Origin: Wolfiporia cocos | Taxonomy: Eukaryota > Basidiomycota > Agaricomycetes > Polyporales > Phaeolaceae | Assembly (NCBI GenBank): GCA_029448655.1 | Contig: JACCLO010000006.1 | Location: 868,001 to 932,000 of the forward strand | Reading direction: 5' to 3' | DNA: 64,000 bases | Part shown: piece by piece, positions 32,968 to 43,386 of the stretch | How positions within the stretch are numbered: position 1 is the first letter of the stretch | Layout of the letters: the number at the start of each line of letters is the position of its first letter | Program-made: the position numbers and the translations under genes | Notes under the pieces: generated by a model | What the model saw: only the letters and a program-made list of their open reading frames with translations | What the model was told of the DNA's origin: nothing | Database searches by the model: none

Positions 32968-34815
32968 CTAGGCAAAATCCTGTTCTTCTACGAGCCTTGC
33001 TAGGAGCTCGGGGTTCTTGGCTTTCAGAGCCCTAATTGCTGTGACCGCTCTGTTAGCGGTGATGTATTCAGTCTCTTCCTCAGAGACTTCTTCAATGCGA
33101 GCTTCTTGCTCGGCTTCTTCTTCTTCGGTTTTTCGAGTAGTCCGCCTAGGGCGGGCTGGCTTCCTCGGCTTCTTCGGACAGTCTCGCGACATATGTCCTG
33201 GCTGATGGCAGGTGAAACATTTTCCCTTTTTGATGTGATCGTCCCTTTCCTGGGTGGTCATTCGATCTACATCCATCGCATTCGGATCTTTTGGTGCAAT
33301 TGTCTGTGGAGCACTAGTGCGTCCATTATTCTGGTTCGAGGCTTGCCAAGCCTTTTTCTTGACAAACGGTTTATCCCGTTTCAAGAATATCTTGTACGTA
33401 TTTTCATAGTACGAGGCAGCGGATTGCCATTCATCAATGGTCGCTGGTAGCGGCCGAACGCCGATGATATATCGGGTCGTATGTTCAGGTAACCCTTTCT
33501 CAAAGAGGGTTATGAGCAACGCGTTTCCGTCTGCGCTGTATCGATCGTACTGGGCCTTCCCGGCCAAGTTGTTGAACTCGGTGATATAATCATCGATGTC
33601 CCTTCTGTCCTGGGTTACGTCCAGGATTTTCTTCTGCGCCTTCTGTACTTCTTCGATGGCTCCGAAGGCTTTCTGAAAGTCTGCATCAAACTGTGCAAGA
33701 CTAGGCGGGAAGAATCGTTTCGTCTGGGGGTTCGTATAAACCCGGTGATAATTCTGTTTCCATTGGCCCGTTTTCCCCTTGTTCGAAATATAAGAGAGGA
33801 TAAAGATCACTCTCTGAACATCGTTCTGGAATGACGTTTCATACATCGTAAACCAGGAATTGCACTGGTTTATGAAGTTCTGCATGTCGGATCGTTCCCC
33901 GTCGAATACGCCAGGGGGATTGATCTTTATCATCGGGGGTCGGTAGTACGGGTTCGGCGCCGGAGGTTGAGGCTGCGGCGCATTCGGTGGTGGAGGCCCT
34001 CCTGGGGGTCCTCCTCCTCCCGGGTATCCTCCACCCGGGTTTCCTGGATTTCCTCCGGGGTTCCCTGGGTTCCCTCCAGGGTTTCCTCCTCCGGGGTTCG
34101 CGGGGATTCCTCCTCCGAGTCCTCCAGGAGGGGGGGCATTCCCTCCTCCGAGTCCGAAGTTTCCTCCCAGTCCTCCTCCGCTTGTACCTGCGGAGGTTCG
34201 TCCAAATAGGCCTGAAGGCCATGTTCCTGGGTTTGTCGTTCCCATTCCTCCGCTTGGGCTAGTCCAAGACGGATTTCCTCCGCTACCCATTCCGGGTGCG
34301 TTCTGTGGGGGGTTTCCAAAGAGGTCTGCTCCTCCAGCCATAGGCCCAATCCCACTCTGCGCAAAAGCAGATACAAATCCTGGAGGGTCCTGTCCTCCGG
34401 TCTGGCTGTTATCTGTTCCTGTAAAGTTTCCAGGATTTCTCCCATCATCTCCGATGCGCTCAATTCCTGCCATTCTTGTGGCGCCCGAAGGCTGATTCGT
34501 ATTTCCATCGGCATCGAAGGTTCTGTTGATGGTTTCAGTTTCGTTTTCGGTCAACGTCGCGGTTGACATCGGAGGGATTTCTCCGAATTGTTCGAACGCT
34601 TCACGCGTTATTTCCCAAGCGGTCGTTCCTGCGGAGGGGTATACTTGTACCCACTTCGATGCCCTATCTTCTCTGGGAATGACAACAATTCCTCCGCGGT
34701 TACGGAAGGCTCCAATGGTGTCAGTCCACTCGTATTGGTTGAGTCTGTAGACTCCCTGAATGTCCTCGGGCAAGAGTTCAATCAGTCGTGCTGGGAATTC
34801 TGGTCCAAATATCAT
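32968..34815 (-). CDS. Gag (element A)
   Basis: 615 aa from ATG 34815. It forms the particle that packages element RNA. It has an N-terminal segment (FPARLIELLPEDIQG), a long Gly/Pro/Asn-rich stretch of NPGGNPG-type repeats (about residues 180-285), a capsid-like central region (INQCNSWFTMYETSFQND to AASYYENTYKIFLKR) and one zinc knuckle CFTCHQPGHMSRDC (533-546), then a Lys/Arg run, an acidic stretch and a tail AIRALKAKNPELLARL that is conserved in element B. Pol follows in the -1 frame. Complete, no stops. Confidence 0.92.
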   Translation of the reverse strand: MIFGPEFPARLIELLPEDIQGVYRLNQYEWTDTIGAFRNRGGIVVIPREDRASKWVQVYPSAGTTAWEITREAFEQFGEIPPMSTATLTENETETINRTFDADGNTNQPSGATRMAGIERIGDDGRNPGNFTGTDNSQTGGQDPPGFVSAFAQSGIGPMAGGADLFGNPPQNAPGMGSGGNPSWTSPSGGMGTTNPGTWPSGLFGRTSAGTSGGGLGGNFGLGGGNAPPPGGLGGGIPANPGGGNPGGNPGNPGGNPGNPGGGYPGGGGPPGGPPPPNAPQPQPPAPNPYYRPPMIKINPPGVFDGERSDMQNFINQCNSWFTMYETSFQNDVQRVIFILSYISNKGKTGQWKQNYHRVYTNPQTKRFFPPSLAQFDADFQKAFGAIEEVQKAQKKILDVTQDRRDIDDYITEFNNLAGKAQYDRYSADGNALLITLFEKGLPEHTTRYIIGVRPLPATIDEWQSAASYYENTYKIFLKRDKPFVKKKAWQASNQNNGRTSAPQTIAPKDPNAMDVDRMTTQERDDHIKKGKCFTCHQPGHMSRDCPKKPRKPARPRRTTRKTEEEEAEQEARIEEVSEEETEYITANRAVTAIRALKAKNPELLARLVEEQDFA

Positions 34816-34849
34816 GTGCCCTTACACCGTGGTAGGTGAGGGTGTGATA

Positions 34850-34861
34850 AGCTCGACCTTC
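34850..34861 (-). promoter_or_regulatory. self-priming primer-binding site (element A)
   Basis: In element sense the 5' LTR is followed by G then AAGGTCGAGCT (34860-34850). These 11 bases are the exact complement of AGCTCGACCTT in the LTR (35196-35186), 35 nt after the first base of a TATATAA box, where transcription should start. This matches Tf1-type self-priming rather than tRNA priming; no TGG typical of tRNA sites is present. Confidence 0.75.
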
Positions 34862-35569
34862 TGTTACGGGTCGAATACCCGTTCGTATATTCGAGTCGCG
34901 AATATAGATCGTTCTTCTGCACGTGGGCGTATAGCCGTATGCAAGGCAAATGCTCGTTAGATGCCTTCAAGTCCTAGGTGAAGTTCCTAGGTGATCGTAT
35001 AATATCCAATACGCGTTAGAGGATATAATCTGTTCAGGTGCGAGTCTAATAGAATATAAGACTCGCCTAAGTCCGAGAAGTCAGTGTGCACTTCGAGGAC
35101 TTAGTCGTTCGGTTGCTCGAGCGAGAAATACTGAGCGTAGTTTCCTACGTTTGAGAACGAGTATAAGACTTCTTGTTTATACAACAAGGTCGAGCTGAAG
35201 AGCCTCGACAGTAGGTACATTAGTTTATATACTACGTTGAGTTTCAGGGGTCAAGTCCGTCCCAGATGTCACTGATACCATCTACGCTATAGTATCAAAC
35301 GTTTGATAGGTATGTAGTGATATTCCTGAGACGATAGATAGGAATGATGGCGGTTGAACGCCATCTATCAGCTAATAAACGATGAATATGAAACGGTGGC
35401 AGAGTTGGATCTGCCAAAGGCGAAACGTGCCCTATAGACTAGTACAACTGGGGATGCACCCAGTAGAGTCACGAGTAGCCAGGGGAGTTGGTTGTGCAAC
35501 AAGTCCCTGTATCGTATTCGCCCAGTGGTGAGTTCTGTCGATATTCGAAAAATCAAAATAACCGTAACA
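34862..35569 (-). repeat. 5' LTR of element A
   Basis: 708 bp; carries the element promoter. Element sense: TATATAA at 35231-35225, and predicted transcript start AGCTCGACCTT at 35196. Confidence 0.95.
35186..35231 (-). promoter_or_regulatory. LTR core promoter: TATA box and predicted start
   Basis: TATATAA (35231-35225), then 28 nt, then AGCTCGACCTT. The same box and the same 35-nt offset occur in element B (56060 and 56025), although the surrounding LTR sequences are largely different. Confidence 0.6.
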
Positions 35570-35574
35570 CCAGC

Positions 35575-36064
35575 TGAGTGAGGCCTGCTATTATACTGCT
35601 AGGCTGTTTGTACATGTTTGTACTATGATGACTGTATAAGGCAGTTAGTGAGTCTGGGGCATGACTAGGGTAGGGGTCTAAGCCAGACTCTGAAACATAG
35701 AAGTGCAGTAAGATATAGAATACGTAGCAGCCTTGATGACTGTGTGGGAATCAGGTCATGTGTCATTATCTAGGCGTTGCCTGGTTCCTTCCAGTGTATG
35801 ATCTAGGCCTGGCTGGGCTTTGGAACTCTGGGGACTGGATCAGGCTTGTTGTTGTTAGGAAAAGCTTTTGCCCACAACATCAAGCCTGAAGTTTGTTGCA
35901 CCTCAGCTACATCACAATAACTCTATATTCCATGTGAGAGCACAAATTATCCAGCTAGTATTGTGTAATCTTGGTGCTCAAACATGTATACTAGTTAGCA
36001 AACTTGTAAATGCATTGAACACCACTTAATTATGACTATAGATTATATAATCAGCTATAGATAC
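35575..36064. other. non-genic spacer
   Basis: No ORF or repeat boundary recognised between element A and the solo LTR at 36,065. Confidence 0.4.
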
Positions 36065-36624
36065 TGACACAGACTCACTCGTCTGTGCGACCCTGTCTAC
36101 AGGGGGATCCTCCATGCATGCGCAAGCCCTCAAGTCGATGTGCCAGCGGTGAATGCAGAGGCACTACAGGGGAAGGTGGTTAGCCATACCCTTGGCATAT
36201 GCCTACATAACGTCACCAACTCTCAAGACTAGGCAGGCAAGCAGGGCCCCGGGCCAGAGATCACACAGGGAAGTAGCGAGTAAGGGGACTAGCCCATTGT
36301 CGAGAATCTTAGAGATGGGGAATAAGCTCCATCTCGTCGTAGGTTATATACATGAGCATGTAGACTACGAGTCCTACCCTAAAGAGATGGCCTGTGCGCA
36401 GTATATAAGGGGTCAGGTGACAAGTAACGCTAAATGTAAGTATAGTGTGTGGCACCTGATATGTGCACTACCCTACAGCGCTAACCTAACAGTCAGGTGA
36501 CCTAACGGAGTCTGGGAGGTGACGTGGAGGTGGCTGAGGCATAGAGGGGCACACGCGCACATAGTGGCACCCATAATATCTGAGCGAGGGATGTAGAATA
36601 TGAGTTTCTAAATATTCTGTGACA
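36065..36624 (-). repeat. solo LTR, TGACACAG...CTGTGACA
   Basis: Begins TGACACAGACTCACTC, the exact complement of the end of the solo LTR at 14,603-15,056, and ends CTGTGACA. Flanks GATAC (36060-36064) and GACAC (36625-36629) differ by one base, a slightly decayed 5-bp duplication. It contains the string CCCTAAAGAGATGGCCTGTG, echoed at about 47,450. No protein remains. Confidence 0.55.
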
Positions 36625-36653
36625 GACACCCACTTCCTTAGTCAATAATGGCT

Positions 36654-36980
36654 ACCTTGTCACAATACCTGTGACACAATCCCCAACCTAATGTCCCACT
36701 ACATCTTGAGCAAACACTCCAGCCACTCTCTAGGCCATGCCAATAACCCAAGGTGATGCTCTGAAGTCCCAGCCTAGTAGTCTTACATGCATGCAGCAGA
36801 GGTATGATGGTAAAGAGGGAAACACCCCTAGTTGAACATTGAGAAGTCTGGAGAGTACGCTCCAGATGACCTAGTATATATACATGCAAGCACACTGTCC
36901 TATCTATGTCTGCCCTAAAGCAATGTGGCCTGTGCACACATGCCTAAAGATACTGCTTACATGATGCATCATGTTACTAA
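36654..36980 (+). repeat. relative of the 58.3-kb repeat (TGTCACAATACC... end)
   Basis: Begins TGTCACAATACCTGTGAC, as at 58,313, and shares GTATATATACATG(C/A)A, CCCTAAAGCAA(T/C)(G)TGGCCTGTG and TGATGCATCATGT-like strings with 58,560-58,690. Only one end is recognisable, so the limits are uncertain. Confidence 0.45.
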
Positions 36981-36984
36981 TGAG

Positions 36985-37943
36985 TAATCTAATCAGTGAA
37001 GGCACGTGTCAATCTGATCTAAGGGGAGAGGTTTGGTGCTGGGGTGGCGGAGAAGTCGTGGGTTTGAGCTAGGAGATGGCGCCTTGGTCTGTCTGTCACG
37101 TGCGCCGGTGCATTTATACAACCACACCTAAGTTTGTCTCACACCTCGGGTACATACAAGAAGTCAACTATGGTGCCGGTGCCCTAGTCACCGCTACTTT
37201 TGTACAGTGGCCAAATCCTTGGGTCAACTTCGTGTTAACCCTAAAGCAAGGTTTATATAGGCGCCGGTACTTTCTGTGCCCTGATAATGAACACTTTGGG
37301 TATGGCACAGCCTGGAGATGCGAATTTGAATGCTCGTAGTGATGTAGATACAGGGCAGGCACAATATTAATGTATCTACCAGTTCACTACATCCCATGCT
37401 TGAATAAGACACAGAAAGCATGTGAAGCCAACACTGCTCAGTGCTGGGAAGTGGCAATTGCACACATCACAGCAAAGGATTTGTAAACAAGAAGGCTATT
37501 CAACTGACGAATCTCCTGCTCAATTATATCAATCTTCCCAGAGGAATACAACAATTTCTCGTCAAGCCAAATATTTGGGTTGATGAGCTGCAAATGCCAA
37601 ATCATGGGGAATGTGACCCGGATGCAACCAGTTGCTGCACCTGTTGAATGCGTACTTGAAAATCAGCCAGATTCAAAGAACAGAAACCTCCTGTTCAGGG
37701 TCATTGAGGATGCAGGCCACATGTATATGTCACAGATTTTGGGCCTAGCGTCCAAGATCCTGCCCGACGGCTGGTTTAGCGCCCCGTACCACTCTCTAAC
37801 GTGCGTGCCAGCGCCTTGACGAGAGGGTTGCAGGTAGTCACATGACCTAAGGGGTCACATGTAGGTAGTAGCTAGCGCTCTGGTCAGGTGCAGCGTACTT
37901 ACATAATTATGCCATATGATCATGGGTAGGGAAGCGTAGCTAG
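36985..37943. other. non-genic stretch with a short repeated peptide
   Basis: The plus-strand ORF at 37076-37339 includes YGAGALVTATFVQWPNPW. The core YGAGALVTATFVQ is encoded again, inverted, at 40,367-40,415 (minus). The two 45-bp stretches therefore form an inverted repeat 3.2 kb apart, enclosing the solo LTR at 37,944. It is either the ends of an old element or two copies of a gene fragment. The rest shows nothing. Confidence 0.4.
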
Positions 37944-39682
37944 TGTTACGGGTCGAATACCCGTTCGTTTATTCGAGTCGCGAATAAAGATCGTTTCTTC
38001 TGCACGTAGGCGCGTAGCCGTATGCAAGGCAAATGCTCGTTAGATGCCTTCAAGTCCTAAGTGAAGTTCCTAGGAGATCGTATAATATCCAATACGTGTT
38101 AGAGGATATAATCTGTTCTGGTGCGAGTCTGATAGAATATAAGACTCGCCTAAGTCCGAGAAGTCACGGTGCACTTCGAGGACTTAGTCGTTCGGTTGCT
38201 CGAGCGAGAAATACTGAGCGTAGTTTCCTACGTTTGAGAATGAGTACAAGACTTCTTGTTTGTACAACAAGGTCGAGCTGAAGAGCCTCGACGATAAGTA
38301 CATGAGTTTATATACTACGTCAGGTTTTAGGGGTCAAGTGTCACAGATTTATCTGGGGCTTACAGCATTTTTCCTACGGTTATAGCAATTTATCCGGGAT
38401 TTATACGTCTAACTACAAGTTATCTACGGGTTAACTCCCATTGCCATACGACAAGCTCTTAACTGGGCTTATCAACCACATGACCAGCTTATACAACGCT
38501 ACGTCACAAGACTAAGGACATCATCGCTAAGGCAACGTGCATCGCTGTGCCTCTACCAGCAATTACGTCATACAAGTCTAGACAATAGCATCGTCACCGC
38601 TACGTCATAGGTCTCGCCCGTCAGAGCTAGACCAACCACGTCATAAGATCCTAGATCACAATGACAACCCGAGCGCGGCACGCTCGCATAATAATGTCAA
38701 CACGACCATACAGCATAATATTAGCAACAAGGCAATATCGCTATAGGTCACAGCCTCCTCGGCCTCCCACGAACTCGGTACAATCCAAGTCCCGGGCTTC
38801 TGCCATCACGGCGCTGCCCAAACACCGGACCTCGCCTCACGGCTACGTCCAACACATGTCCCGGTAACCATCCGGTCCGGACATAACACATGCTACGGTA
38901 CTACATAGTCCAATAGCATAACGACCTCGGCGTCTCGCCTTGGTCATCACACGAAGACCGGCCAACCGCCATTATACCTCACGGTATCCGGCAACCGGCT
39001 TCCCCTATACCCGGGCTGCACCCGCGTTACTAACAATAACCTAACAAATCCCTCTCATACGATTGGTTCGGCCATTAGGGCTAACCACGGCCATTCTATG
39101 TAGAGTCCATACAAAGTAGATAAGATAAGCTTCGCCACTTGGCAAAGCCACATAACCCGGTAAGGCAGTACTAGTTAGTAGCACGTGCCCTCCCACAAAA
39201 CATGTATATAACGATAGGGCTAGACGCCTTTATTCTCTAGTTCTATTATTCTCGGCTTGCGCCGTAGAATAACCTCTCATATCCTGCGGCGCTAGACTGC
39301 TACTCTATCGCCTATACCCTCAACACATAGGTGGTGAGTCCCACAGCTAGTCTGTGTCATCAAGTTCGTCCCAGATGCTACCACTACCATCTACGTTATA
39401 GTACCAAACGTTTGATAGTTATGGAGTGTTATATCTGAAACGATAGCGAAGAATGATGATGGCGGTTGAACGCCATCTGTCAGTTAGTAAATGATAAATA
39501 TGAAACGGTGACAGAGTTGGATCTGTCAATGGTGAAACTTGCCCCATCCACTAGTACAACTGGGGGTACGCCCGGTACGGGTCACGAGTAGCCAGGGGGG
39601 TTGGTTGCGCAACAAGTCCCTGTATCGTATTCACCCCTTGGTGAGTTCTGCCAGCGTTCGAAAAATCAAAATATCCGTAACA
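37944..39682 (-). repeat. solo LTR of the element A family, interrupted by another LTR
   Basis: TGTTACGG to CCGTAACA, same orientation as the A LTRs and flanked by GCTAG (37939-37943 and 39683-39687). After removing the insertion at 38,339-39,359 and its duplicated TCAAG it is about 713 bp. It is visibly more diverged from the A LTRs than they are from each other, so it is older. Confidence 0.88.
38339..39359 (+). repeat. nested solo LTR (1021 bp)
   Basis: Begins TGTCACAG and ends CTGTGTCA, with the 5-bp duplication TCAAG on both sides (38334-38338 and 39360-39364). The host LTR continues seamlessly across it (GGGGTCAAG then TTCGTCCCAGATG). Related by its ends to the LTRs at 14,603 and 36,065 but much longer. 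G-poor on the plus strand; no ORF of note. Confidence 0.75.
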
Positions 39683-39687
39683 GCTAG

Positions 39688-40570
39688 AATGCACGGGCCA
39701 TGTCTTTAGGGCGGCCCTTAGTAGAATAGTACCGCGCCTGCTCATGTATATAAGCACATGCATTCTGGGGCTTACTCCCCAGAACTAGAATTGTCGGTGT
39801 CCTCCCTGATGAGGGGCAGGATATGCCTTATGCCTATACCCTCACTGTGTGACCTCTTCCACAATGTCTTGCTAGACGGGGGGCCCTCTACCTCTTGCCA
39901 ACATACGTCCAAAAGGCCTAGCCTTGGACTATGCGGTAGACACTTGGAGATAGGGGGGGGCAAGGGGTATGTTTTGTGTCAGTATATTTTGCCCAAATAT
40001 CACTGAGCTGAACAGTTTCATCACATTTTTCTAGAGTGCTGTCACGAAATCCCTTTGCAAATACCATGATAATATATTTCAAGCCAAATGCATTAGCATT
40101 GATGAGGATGTTGATGTGAGCTTGTCGGTACAAGTCTCACTGCCCGTCAGCTTGACTATATACCATATTTGGAGAGTCAGACGAGTATAATTATCATTAC
40201 TTTCCATATACAGTATTACTTTCCCACCACTGGCCAAATCCGGACATAGAAATTTCTCAAGTTTTGATTTTCAGACAAATCCGCCTTACCATTTTGTTCC
40301 TACCTTCAATTAGAGCATTTTGGCTAGACCGATTATTTCTAGGCGCCAGTTTGAGCGAGCAGTAAGACTTGTACAAAAGTAGCGGTGACTAGGGCGCCGG
40401 CACCATAGTCAAGATTGGTGACGAACATCATTGTTATCTCATTTCGCCAGGTACATACCAATTCAAGCTACCCAACATGCTTATTAAACTTCGAGAGGCC
40501 TCCTCCGCTGGGACTTGCAGCCTGAAGCTTGAAATCTTAAGATTTCAGCTCGAGTCAATTTTGTTTCAGC
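39688..40570. other. 5' flank of the lyase-M20 gene
   Basis: No gene. Includes the inverted partner (40,367-40,415) of the 37.16-kb repeat. No obvious TATA element near the ATG at 40571; a C/T-rich stretch precedes it. Confidence 0.4.
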
Positions 40571-42923
40571 ATGTCCGTCATATATCACAGTCCAGAGACA
40601 TCGAGCTACGTTGCCCCGTCCTCTGCACGGCCTGATGCGCGCATCATTGCATTCCATCGCGGCCTTGAAGGATACGCCCCTACTCCCCTGGTCTCGCTAC
40701 CACACCTTGCGAGGGATGCTGGCGTTGCATCCATCTTGATCAAAGATGAGTCAACGCGCTTTGGCTTGCCTGCTTTTAAGATCCTTGGTGCGTCCTGGGC
40801 TGCATGTCGCGCAATCGCCGATCACCTTGGTCTCAATATGGTCGAGTCACTGGACGATCTCGCGCAGGCATTGAAGGGCAGGGATGTAACGCTATTTGCT
40901 GCCACAGATGGTAATCACGGACGCGCAGTGGCGCGGATGGCAGCGTTGCTGTCTGTGCGGTGTGAAATTTACGTTCCGCGCGGACTGGATTCCACAACTA
41001 AGGCCCTCATTGCAAGTGAGGGCGCAGAAGTCGTGGAGCTTCAAGGAGACTATGACTACGCAGTACGCGAGGCAAATAGGGCTGCGAAGGAGGCAAGGTC
41101 TGGTATACTCATTCAGGACACTGCGTTTGAGGGTTACGAGCGAATCCCTCAGGTGAGTGATGACGTGCTACCCAACTTGCAAGTCACAATATCGGGCTGA
41201 TCGGTGTGTACAGTGGATTGTAGACGGCTACACCACCATGCTTACAGAGCTGGATGAGCAGATTTTGCAGCAGACTGAAGGGAGGCACGCTGATGTCGTC
41301 ATCGTACCCGTGGGAGTCGGTTCACTCGCACAGGCTGTCGTTGCGCACTACAAACAGAAAGACTGCTCAAAGAAGATCAAAGTAATAACAGTTGAGCCAG
41401 ACACGGCCGCATGCTTGAAAAGAAGCCTTCTGGTTACTGCCACTGGGCACGATGCTCCCCCAGCTACACTGACCAGCAACACCATCATGACCGGCTTGAA
41501 CTGTGGCACAGTCTCAGCGCTTGCATGGCCATTGCTCAAAGGAGGGGTGGACATCGCTACCTCAATAGCGGACATTGACGGTCATCGTGCCGTAGAGGAC
41601 TTACACTCAATGGGCCTGAACGTCGGTCCGTGCGGTGCTGCCCCGCTCGCCGCCTTGCGCCAGCTTGCTTCCCAGAATAACAATATCCTTACCCCCGAGA
41701 GTGTTGTCGTTTTACTTGCAACTGAAGGCCCCCGCGAGTATCCGGTTCCACACGATAGCACAACGGCCGACCCTGTCGTGCTGACGCAAGTGCTAACGCG
41801 CATCAATTCATCTAACCCGGATCTCAGCAGGGACACTGGCGCAGGCGAGGCTGCAATCGCGGACTACCTTCTCGCATGGCTCGCGCATCACGACTTCGAG
41901 GTGCACCGCCTCGAGACACGCCCCGGCCGCCCAACTGTGGTTGGCGTTGCGCGCGGAAGTGGCGGTGGACGGTCCCTCATGTTCAATGGGCACATTGATA
42001 CTGTCACACTCGCTGGCTACGACGGCGATGCACTCAGCGGTGAGCTGGTAGATGGCGCAGTATACGGGCGCGGGGCGTTTGACATGAAGGCAGGAGTTGC
42101 TGCGTCGCTCATCGCAGCCCTGCGCGCACGGCAAAGTGCGTGCCTCAGGGGCGACATTATACTCGCCCTTGTCGCAGATGAGGAGAAGCTAAGCCATGGC
42201 ACGCAGGAGCTGCTAGCGGCCGGATGGCACGCGGACGGCGCAATCGTAAGCGAGCCGACGGGGCATGAGATGATGCTTTCCCACAAGGGCTTCGTGTGGG
42301 CAGAGGTGGACATCATTGGAAAAGCGGGGCACGGCTCGCGTCCCGATCTGTGTATCGACGCTATCACGAAGGCAGGACATTTCCTCGTTGCACTGGAGAA
42401 GCATGGCGAGGATCTTATGTGTAGATGTCTAGCTGAGGCGGTGAACCATCCACAGCTTGGCACCGGGACGATACATGCCGGTCTAATCAAAGGCGGAGAG
42501 GAGGTCTCGTCGTATCCTGCGCTTTGCACAGTATCTATCGAGCGCAGGACAGTGCCCGGAGAGACGCCTGACCTAGTGGAATCACAGTTGAGAGCCCTCC
42601 TGGATGGTCTGGCTGGCACTGTACAGGACTTCAAGTATATCCTGCGTATGGGCGAGCACAGGGCGCCATTTACTATCGACCCAGAGCATCCATTTGTAAC
42701 ATTGTTCAGAAAGCACGCAGAGGAGACACTGCAGGAGACAGTGAACATCCAAGGCGGAACCTACTGGACGGACAGTGCTCTTCTTGCCGAGAAAGGGATC
42801 CAAGCCATGCTATTTGGCGTGCAGGGTGGGGGCGCACATGCAGCAACGGAGTGGGCAAATGTGGATAGTATTGAGAAGGTGAGTGAAACCTTCGCCCGCT
42901 TTGCCACCGAATTTTGTGGGTAG
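40571..42923 (+). CDS. fusion of a diaminopropionate ammonia-lyase-like PLP enzyme and an M20 metallohydrolase
   Basis: Two exons, 40571-41152 and 41214-42923 (GTGAGT...CAG intron, phase 0), giving 763 aa. Residues 1 to about 375 form a fold-type II PLP lyase: RFGLPAFKILGASWA with Lys70 as the likely PLP lysine (as in YgeX), ATDGNHGRAVA (111-121), a Gly-rich phosphate loop VPVGVGSLA (225-233) and LNVGPCGAAPLAAL. From about 380 on it is an M20/ArgE-DapE-like zinc hydrolase: FNGHIDTV (His454), YGRGAFDMKAG (Asp484), VADEEK (Glu517/518), SEPTG (Glu541), GKAGHGSRP and a C-terminal GGGAHAATEW (His736), so the metal set looks complete. The lyase would split diaminopropionate or a related amino acid to pyruvate and ammonia; the hydrolase would free an amino acid from an acyl or peptide precursor. 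The exact substrates are inference. No targeting signal seen. The gene is intact between repeat blocks. Confidence 0.88.
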
Positions 42924-43386
42924 CAATTGGAAAGCCTTCGTTCCTTGTTTCACCACGGCACTCCGTGGCATCATGGATAAATGCACTGGTGGTATGTATG
43001 AACGCTAGACTTGATAGTCCTGATGTTCCCTGTTCCCTGATTCGGGTACAGTTGCCGAAATTTCACGTTTCAAATAGATACAAGTGGCGAAGCTCGATAT
43101 ACCCGGGTCCCACCGCCCATTCCGCATGTTCCTTGTCGCACTGACGAGTGGAGTTGTCCTCTATGCATTCATGAGACTGAATATACCACTGCAAGTAAAT
43201 ATGATCTGCTCACATCAATCATCTTCTGGACAGACTTCGAAAGTTCCATACGCTGACTTCGCGACACTGTGAGGTTTACGCTCCCTCGTAGCGTTCTTCG
43301 AACGTATTTCTTCAGTAAAAGGTCAATGTCCCGGCCACTGTGTATCATGCCGTCAGAAATAGGAGTATGTCAGTCAAGGAACTTAC
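42924..43386. other. 3' flank of the lyase-M20 gene
   Basis: Contains the second copy of the 11.79-kb short repeat at 43,077-43,180, here reading on the plus strand as LDIPGSHRPFRMFLVALTSG in a 62-codon ORF. No full gene recognised. Confidence 0.4.

Larger units (their letters stand above)
27108..35569 (-). mobile_element. Ty3/gypsy chromovirus (Tf1/sushi-like), structurally complete: element A
   Basis: 8462 bp: two 708-bp LTRs, self-priming site, gag, pol (protease, dUTPase, RT, RNase H, integrase, chromodomain), a third ORF and a purine tract. It is flanked by the exact 5-bp duplication CCAGC (27103-27107 and 35570-35574). LTR ends are TGTTACGG/CCGTAACA. By eye the LTRs differ at only 4 sites, three of them CpG to TpG. 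So the insertion is recent, and every long ORF of gag-pol is open. Transcription runs right to left in this window. Confidence 0.95.

Noticed and set aside
42017..42748. 243-codon minus-strand ORF
   Set aside because: Shadow of the M20 domain on the plus strand; codon structure and homology support the plus strand only.
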